Origin: G965213525 sp965213525
Lineage (GTDB): Bacteria; Actinomycetota; Acidimicrobiia; Acidimicrobiales; Poriferisodalaceae
Assembly: GCA_965213525.1 (NCBI GenBank)
Contig: OZ243889.1
Location: 930,001 to 994,000 of the forward strand
DNA: 64,000 nucleotides
Reading direction: 5' to 3'
Shown here in pieces: positions 59,161 to 64,000 of this stretch (positions are counted from its first letter, which is position 1; every line of letters starts with the position of its first letter). The notes beneath the pieces were generated by a model that made no database searches, was not told where the DNA came from, and saw nothing but the letters and a program-made list of their open reading frames with translations. Made by a program: the position numbers and the translations under genes.

Positions 59161-60656
59161 CGGTCGCCTCGGAGGGGACGATGACGACGGGCGGGCACGA
59201 CCGGGCGCCTGGCAGCGCCCGCCACCTCGACGCCGTCGCCGTGGTCGAGGAGCGGTTCCGCTGGCTGAGCGGTGTCGTCGACGATCCGGTGCTGATCGTC
59301 GGTGCCGACGGCCAACTCGTGCACTTCAACCGCTCGGCTGCTGCGCTGTTGGGCCACGAGGTCCTCGCCGCCCAGATCGGCGCGGGCCCGAGCGACCTCG
59401 GCCGGGGCCTCCTCGACGCCGAGACCGGCCACCTCGACCTCGTCACCCATGACGGCGAATCGGCCGTCGCCCTCGTGGCGGTCAGCCACGACACCGTCTG
59501 GGACGGCGAACCGGCGACGGCGATCGCCCTGGTGCCCCCCAGCGCGGATGACCGTCGCGACGCCGAGGACCCTGGCGCGACCGACACCGCCGTGGTGTTG
59601 ATCGAGGTCGCCGACGCCCAGGACCCCGGCCGCACGCTGCCGGCGGTGTCAGAGCTGCTCGAGGTGCTGCGACCCGGTGAGGGCATCACCCAGGCGGGTG
59701 GGGCGGCCTGGTGCGTGGTCTGGCGCGACCGCTCGCCCGAGGCCACCTGGGCTCGTGCCCAACAGATCGTCGACGGGCTGACCCGTCGAGTCGGCGACCG
59801 GGGCGTCGTGCGGGCCGGCGCAGCGAACCAGCGGGCCGACGAGGACACCCCGACGCTGTTGCGGCGTTGTCACCGTGGCCTGCAACAGGCTCGACAGGAC
59901 GACGTCGACCTCGCTCTGGACCCGGGCCAGCACCCGGCCCTGACCGTCGCCGGGGCGTTGCGTGACGACGTGGTCGCCGAGCGGGTCACCGCCGAGCTGG
60001 TGCCCATCGTCGACCTGTCGACCTCGATCCCCGTCGGAGCCCTGGCCCGGCCGTCGCTGCGCGGCGCGGCCGTCGTGGACCCCCGGCGCGACCTCGCCGC
60101 CGGGGGCAGCGAGGTCGCCATGGCCTTTGACCGGCTGATGGCCACGAGCGCGCTCGTGCAGTTCCGCAACTGGAAGTCCCCGGCGCTCACCTCATCGCTG
60201 CACCTGCCCCTCCACGGCGCCTCCACCCGGGCCGTCGAACCGACCCTGCGATGGCTGCGAGGAGCCCTCGAACAGCTCGAGCTGCGACCCGATGAGGTCG
60301 TGCTCGGCCTGCACGAAGCCGAGATCGTCGCGGACCCGACCGCCATCCGCTTCCTCGCCGCAGCTCGCATGGAGGGCTTCCGCACCGCCATCCGGGCCCT
60401 GAGCGGCGCCCGCCTGCCCGTCGCCGCTCTCGTCGACCTGTGGCCCGACGCGCTGCTGCTCGCCGCCTCGGTGGTGCGCGGTGACGAGTCGCGGTTGCTG
60501 CCCGCCCTGCTGGCCGCCGGGGATGAGATCGGGGCGACCGCCATCGCCTCAGGGGTCAGCTCCCACATCCAGCTCGAGCTGCTGTTGGACTACGAGTGCC
60601 GCTACGCCACCGGGCCGCTGCTCACCCGCTCGGTCGATCGCTTCCACCTGCCCTGA
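59157..60656 (+). CDS. PAS-GGDEF-EAL-type protein with degenerate catalytic motifs
   Basis: A 499-residue protein. A PAS domain (about 30-150, DDPVLIVGADGQLVHFNRSAA) precedes a GGDEF-like domain (about 150-285) in which the GGDEF site is AGGAAW. An EAL-like domain follows (about 290-499): AEGVE is ASGVSSHIQL, DDFG is ALSG, and the metal ligands are lost. It is therefore more likely a sensor or c-di-GMP effector than an enzyme. GTG 59157 overlaps the upstream stop; ATG 59181 is an alternative. An in-frame TGA at 60654 is followed by 43 coding-like codons. Confidence 0.75.
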   Translation: MTVASEGTMTTGGHDRAPGSARHLDAVAVVEERFRWLSGVVDDPVLIVGADGQLVHFNRSAAALLGHEVLAAQIGAGPSDLGRGLLDAETGHLDLVTHDGESAVALVAVSHDTVWDGEPATAIALVPPSADDRRDAEDPGATDTAVVLIEVADAQDPGRTLPAVSELLEVLRPGEGITQAGGAAWCVVWRDRSPEATWARAQQIVDGLTRRVGDRGVVRAGAANQRADEDTPTLLRRCHRGLQQARQDDVDLALDPGQHPALTVAGALRDDVVAERVTAELVPIVDLSTSIPVGALARPSLRGAAVVDPRRDLAAGGSEVAMAFDRLMATSALVQFRNWKSPALTSSLHLPLHGASTRAVEPTLRWLRGALEQLELRPDEVVLGLHEAEIVADPTAIRFLAAARMEGFRTAIRALSGARLPVAALVDLWPDALLLAASVVRGDESRLLPALLAAGDEIGATAIASGVSSHIQLELLLDYECRYATGPLLTRSVDRFHLP

Positions 60657-60788
60657 GACGACCTCGCCGCCTTCGAGCCGGGCGGCCCCGACAGCGATGG
60701 GCACGTGTTCGTCTCGGTGCGGCCCACCAAGGCGCTCGTCCTGCGCCGCTACGGCCTCGACGGCCGAGAGGGCTGGACCGCCGGCTGA
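60657..60788 (+). other. In-frame coding-like extension after the TGA of the PAS protein
   Basis: After TGA 60654-60656 the same frame continues for 43 sense codons (DDLAAFEPGGPDSDGH, then FVSVRPTKALVLRRYGLDG, ends EGWTAG) to a second TGA at 60786-60788. Codon third positions remain G/C. It overlaps the last 40 bp of the convergent tsaC gene. Confidence 0.5.
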
Positions 60789-61777
60789 CCTGTGGCCGCC
60801 GAACCGGCCGCAGCACGTCGCAGGCGGTCGGTCACCGCGTCGGCCAGGCCACCCGTGCCGGCAGGGACGGCCACGACCACCACGTCGAGACCGGCGGCGT
60901 CGGCGTCGCGGAGACGTCGATACAGGATGCGGGCCGATTCGACGACGTCGGTGGACCCGTCCAGGCGCACCACCCCGTCTGGCAGCGGCTCAGCCGGCGC
61001 CACCAGGGCACCGACCCGCACCCCGCCTTCGGCCAGCTCGGCGGCCCGATCGCGCAGCGCCGGCCCGTCCACCAACTCGACCTGCGCCGCCGGTGCGTAG
61101 TGAGCGGCCAGCATCCCCGGCGCCCGCGACGGCCCCGTCGCCGCCCGGGCGACCGGCAGGCCGAGCACCTCCTCGACGAGCTCGGCCGGCACACCACCGG
61201 GCCGTAGGATCATCGGCACCGGCCCGGTGAGCTCGACGATGGTGGATTCCACCCCCACCGCACACGGCCCGCCGTCGAGCACGACGTCGACGGCGTCGCC
61301 GAGCTCGTCGATGACGTCGGCTGCCGTCGTCGGGCTGACCCGCCCGAACCGGTTGGCCGACGGGGCCGCCAGCCCCCCGCCGAAGGCGGCGAGCACGGCC
61401 AGGGCCACCGGGTGGTCTGGCACCCGCAGGGCGACGGTGTCACGACCGCCGGTCACCAGGGCGCTGATGCGGGGCCCGGCAGGCACCACGACGCTGAGCG
61501 GACCCGGCCACAGGGCCTGCAGCCGGTCCAGCCCGTCCACCGGCCCGCTCGCCCACCCGTCAGCGGGATCGACCCCGGCGCCCAGGTGGACGATGAGGGG
61601 GTGGTCGGCGGGGCGGCCCTTGGCGGCAAAGATCCGTCGCACCGCGGCGTCGGACCCGGCATCGCCAGCCAAGCCGTAGACGGTCTCGGTGGGCAGACCG
61701 ACGAGGCCCCCGGCGCGCAGCGCCTCGACGGCGCGCCCGATCTCGACGTCATCGACCACGGGACCGTCGTCGCGCAC
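60749..61777 (-). CDS. tsaC: L-threonylcarbamoyladenylate synthase (Sua5/TsaC type)
   Basis: A 342-residue protein from GTG 61777. The YrdC domain shows GGLVGLPTETVYGLAGDA, IFAAKGRPADHPLIVHL, LWPGPLSVVVPAG and LAAPSANRFGRVSPTTA. A second Sua5 domain is marked by PGMLAAHYAPAAQVELVDG and DAVVESARILYRRLRDADAAG-like sequence. It makes threonylcarbamoyl-AMP for t6A37 in tRNA. A frame to 61852 offers another start with MSRAYG but lacks support. Confidence 0.92.
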   Translation of the reverse strand: MRDDGPVVDDVEIGRAVEALRAGGLVGLPTETVYGLAGDAGSDAAVRRIFAAKGRPADHPLIVHLGAGVDPADGWASGPVDGLDRLQALWPGPLSVVVPAGPRISALVTGGRDTVALRVPDHPVALAVLAAFGGGLAAPSANRFGRVSPTTAADVIDELGDAVDVVLDGGPCAVGVESTIVELTGPVPMILRPGGVPAELVEEVLGLPVARAATGPSRAPGMLAAHYAPAAQVELVDGPALRDRAAELAEGGVRVGALVAPAEPLPDGVVRLDGSTDVVESARILYRRLRDADAAGLDVVVVAVPAGTGGLADAVTDRLRRAAAGSAATGQPAVQPSRPSRP

Positions 61778-61870
61778 CGGTCCAGCCTGGCAGCCACCGA
61801 CCCGACGCGAGGCGGCCAGGGCTCGGACCGGTGACCCGTAGGCTCGGCTCATTCAGCTCTGGGAGTGGCG

Positions 61871-62758
61871 ATGGACATGGGCATGGTCGGGTTGGGGCGC
61901 ATGGGCGGGGCGATGGCCCAGCGCCTCAGGGCCGACGACCACCGGATCATCGGACACGACCGTGATCCCTCGGCCGGTGACGTCGCCGACCTCGGTGAGC
62001 TGGTCGCCTCGCTGGAGGCGCCCCGGGCGATCTGGGTGATGGTGCCTGCCGGTGGGCCGACCCAGGACGTGATCGACGACCTGGCCGGGCGCCTCGAACC
62101 CGGCGATCTGCTCGTCGACGGGGGCAACGCCTTCCACGGCGACTCACGTCGTCGGGCCACCGAGCTGGGCGAGGTGGGCATCCACTTCGTCGACGCCGGC
62201 GTGTCAGGCGGGGTGTGGGGCCTCAAGGAGGGGTACTGCCTGATGGTGGGCGGTGACGCCGCTGACATCGAGCGCCTCTCGCCGGTGTTCACCTCGCTCG
62301 CCCCAGACGACGGCTGGGCCCACGTCGGCCCGGTCGGATCGGGCCACTTCACCAAGATGGTCCACAACGCCGTCGAGTACGGGATGATGCAGGCCTACGC
62401 CGAGGGCTACGAGCTGCTCGGCGCCAGCGAGTACGACCTGGACGTGCCCGCCACCATCGAGGTGTGGCGCCACGGCAGCGTCGTGCGGTCGTGGCTGCTC
62501 GACCTGATGGCCGGGGCCTTGGCCACCGACGCCCAGCTGTCGCACCTGCGGGGCTACGCCGAGGATTCCGGCGAGGGTCGATGGGCGGTGCAGGAGGCGG
62601 TGCGCCTCGCCGTGCCCGCCCCGGTCACCTCGGCGGCCCTGTACGCGCGCTTCGCCTCCCGCCAGCAGGACTCACCGGCCATGCGCCTCATCGCCGCCCT
62701 GCGCAACGCCTTCGGCGGCCACGCCGTCACCGCCGCCGAGACCGGGACGACCACGTGA
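61871..62758 (+). CDS. gnd: 6-phosphogluconate dehydrogenase, decarboxylating, short type
   Basis: A 295-residue enzyme, the short GntZ-like form rather than the 470-residue Gnd. MGMVGLGRMGGAMAQRL is the NAD(P) motif. VDGGNAFHGDSRRRA, FVDAGVSGGVWGLKEGYCLMVGG and the catalytic KMVHNAVEYGMMQAYAEG with Lys follow. It converts 6-phosphogluconate to ribulose-5-phosphate and CO2. ATG 61871 fits a GGGAG 5 nt away; GTG 61865 is possible. zwf follows with a 4-bp overlap. Confidence 0.93.
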   Translation: MDMGMVGLGRMGGAMAQRLRADDHRIIGHDRDPSAGDVADLGELVASLEAPRAIWVMVPAGGPTQDVIDDLAGRLEPGDLLVDGGNAFHGDSRRRATELGEVGIHFVDAGVSGGVWGLKEGYCLMVGGDAADIERLSPVFTSLAPDDGWAHVGPVGSGHFTKMVHNAVEYGMMQAYAEGYELLGASEYDLDVPATIEVWRHGSVVRSWLLDLMAGALATDAQLSHLRGYAEDSGEGRWAVQEAVRLAVPAPVTSAALYARFASRQQDSPAMRLIAALRNAFGGHAVTAAETGTTT

Positions 62759-64000
62759 GCGATCCGACGAGCACCACCGCGCCCACCGATGAGCCCCGCA
62801 GCGACGCCGTCATCCTCTTCGGCGCCTCCGGCGACCTCGCCCGCAAGAAGCTGCTGCCGGCGGTCTACCACCTGGCGGCCCGTGGCCGCCTGGACGAACA
62901 GCGCATCATCGGCGTCGGTCGCTCGCAGTGGAACGCCGAGGACTTCGTCGACTTCGCCCGCAAGAGCATCACCGAGAGCGTCGGTGAGGTCGACGAGGCC
63001 GTCTTGGCCGAGCTCGCCCCGCGCTTGGACTTCGTCTCGGGCGAGTACGACGACGCCGAGCTGTACCCGGCGATCGAGCAGGCCGTGGCGGGCTGCGATG
63101 CGTCCCTGGCCTACCTGGCCATCCCGCCGTTCCTGTTCGAGCGGGTCATCGGCGGGCTGGCCGCCACCGGTCTCAACGACGCCGGGCGCCTCGTCGTGGA
63201 GAAGCCCTTCGGTCGCGACCTGGAGAGCGCACGCGAGCTGAACGCGGTGATCTTCGACGCCTACCCCGAGGACCGCGTCTTTCGCATCGACCACTTCCTG
63301 GCCAAGGAACCCATCCAGAACCTGTTGGTGTTCCGCTTCGCCAACACCGTGCTCGAACCCCTCTGGAATCGCAACCACGTCGAGGAGGTGCAGGTCACGC
63401 TGCTGGAGGACTTCGACGTCGAAGGGCGCGGTGGGTTCTACGACGAGGTCGGTGCGCTGCGGGACGTCGTGCAGAACCACATGCTCGAGATCGTCACCCT
63501 GTTGGCGATGGAGCCGCCGGTGTCGTCGTCGGCCGCTGACCTGTTGGACGAGAAGGTCAAGGTGCTGCGGGCCATCCGCGCCGTCGACCCCCAGACGGTC
63601 GTGCGCGGCCAGTACGAGGGCTACCGGGACGAACCCGGCGTCGACGAGGACTCCGACACCGAGACCTACGTCGAGCTGACCCTCGAGATCGACTCGTGGC
63701 GGTGGGCGGGCGTCCCGTTCCGCCTTCGGGCCGGCAAGGCGATGCAGGCGACGGTCACCGAGGCCGTCGTCGACTTCCGTCGACCACCCCGTGATCTGTT
63801 CCTGCCCGCCGGACCCCATCCGGGCAGCGATCCGCACTCGAACCACTTCCGGTTCCGGATGAAGCCCGACGACACCATCTCGTTGTTCTTGCAGTCCAAG
63901 CGCCCCGGCACCGAGCTGGCCGCCAGCCCCGTCGAGCTCACGGTGTCGACCGAGGAGGAGCTCGGCGACGCCCCCGAGGCCTACGAGCAGCTGCTGGACG
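62755..64000 (+). CDS. zwf: Glucose-6-phosphate 1-dehydrogenase, partial (runs off window end)
   Basis: 415 codons from GTG 62755, which overlaps the gnd stop; the 3-prime end lies outside the window. The NADP motif AVILFGASGDLARKKLLPAVY is at residues 18-38. The substrate site RIDHFLAKE has the catalytic His (families usually show RIDHYLGKE). EEVQVTLLEDFDVEGRGGFY and DLFLPAGPHPG are typical. It makes 6-phosphogluconolactone and NADPH. The pair is the oxidative pentose-phosphate branch. Confidence 0.94.
   Translation, partial: MSDPTSTTAPTDEPRSDAVILFGASGDLARKKLLPAVYHLAARGRLDEQRIIGVGRSQWNAEDFVDFARKSITESVGEVDEAVLAELAPRLDFVSGEYDDAELYPAIEQAVAGCDASLAYLAIPPFLFERVIGGLAATGLNDAGRLVVEKPFGRDLESARELNAVIFDAYPEDRVFRIDHFLAKEPIQNLLVFRFANTVLEPLWNRNHVEEVQVTLLEDFDVEGRGGFYDEVGALRDVVQNHMLEIVTLLAMEPPVSSSAADLLDEKVKVLRAIRAVDPQTVVRGQYEGYRDEPGVDEDSDTETYVELTLEIDSWRWAGVPFRLRAGKAMQATVTEAVVDFRRPPRDLFLPAGPHPGSDPHSNHFRFRMKPDDTISLFLQSKRPGTELAASPVELTVSTEEELGDAPEAYEQLLD

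Noticed and set aside
1..64000. tRNA, rRNA and riboswitch genes
   Set aside because: I read the intergenic gaps for cloverleaf and conserved rRNA or riboswitch cores and saw none, but a computed search was not possible, so small RNAs could have been missed.

Overview
The window is a 64-kb, very GC-rich stretch with strong G/C bias at third codon positions and many GTG starts. It carries a complete Pup-proteasome system (mpa, dop, pup, prcB, prcA, pafA), a tat-helY cluster, MarP, TrmI and Nei2. This points to an actinobacterium. Several gene families typical of Acidimicrobiia (DUF3866, DUF4193, a tandem ThyX-like protein) and the absence of mycobacterial or streptomycete hallmarks make that class a reasonable guess, but it is inferred. 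No rRNA, tRNA, CRISPR array or intact insertion sequence was seen.

Layout. 1-945: a minus-strand pair with a FIST sensor fragment. 1081-8454: an ADP-forming acyl-CoA synthetase, a PBP4-type carboxypeptidase, a Lon-N-domain protein, three small membrane or basic proteins, TrmI and MarP. 8532-15781: ferredoxin, then the whole pupylation/proteasome locus. 15801-23845: DUF3866, signal peptidase I, a GDPD, a zinc ribbon, then tatB-tatC-helY and a lipid-kinase-like protein with no standard start codon. 23966-30608: ThyX-like protein, DUF4193, GNAT, Nudix, a large RG-rich probable nucleic-acid-binding protein and purine nucleoside phosphorylase. 30769-37222: a secreted glutaminyl cyclase, a DisA_N-like protein, a frameshifted GAF-EAL gene and a secreted subtilase. 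37351-40262: a lipoprotein and an oxidoreductase-methyltransferase pair. 40263-42276: a disturbed region with a strong palindrome, coding debris, a PPOX gene and a broken AraC regulator. 42338-49696: housekeeping and hypothetical genes including nei2, an ECHDC3-like crotonase and argG. 49742-54439: a four-gene ABC exporter operon diverging from a tyrosine recombinase. 54449-64000: two related propeller-like proteins, an M20 peptidase, a degenerate PAS-GGDEF-EAL protein, tsaC, gnd and the start of zwf.

How genes work together. Dop deamidates Pup-GGQ, PafA ligates it to substrates, Mpa unfolds them and PrcAB degrades them. TatB-TatC export folded proteins and LepB removes signal peptides. Gnd and Zwf are successive pentose-phosphate enzymes. 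The c-di-nucleotide genes (DisA_N-like, GAF-EAL, degenerate PAS-GGDEF-EAL) suggest second-messenger signalling that is partly decaying.

A recurrent feature is a TAnnnT box ending 6-10 nt before a start codon, repeated at thirteen genes. It suggests widespread leaderless transcription and supports a 40-codon leader ORF whose stop overlaps the tatB start. Other items of interest are the CTG-started lipid-kinase-like gene, three genes with single lesions (GAF-EAL, AraC, PAS-GGDEF-EAL), the palindrome at 40426-40451, and a pupylation-tat neighbourhood in which pafB-pafC are missing. I did not find a clearly new defence or biosynthetic system.
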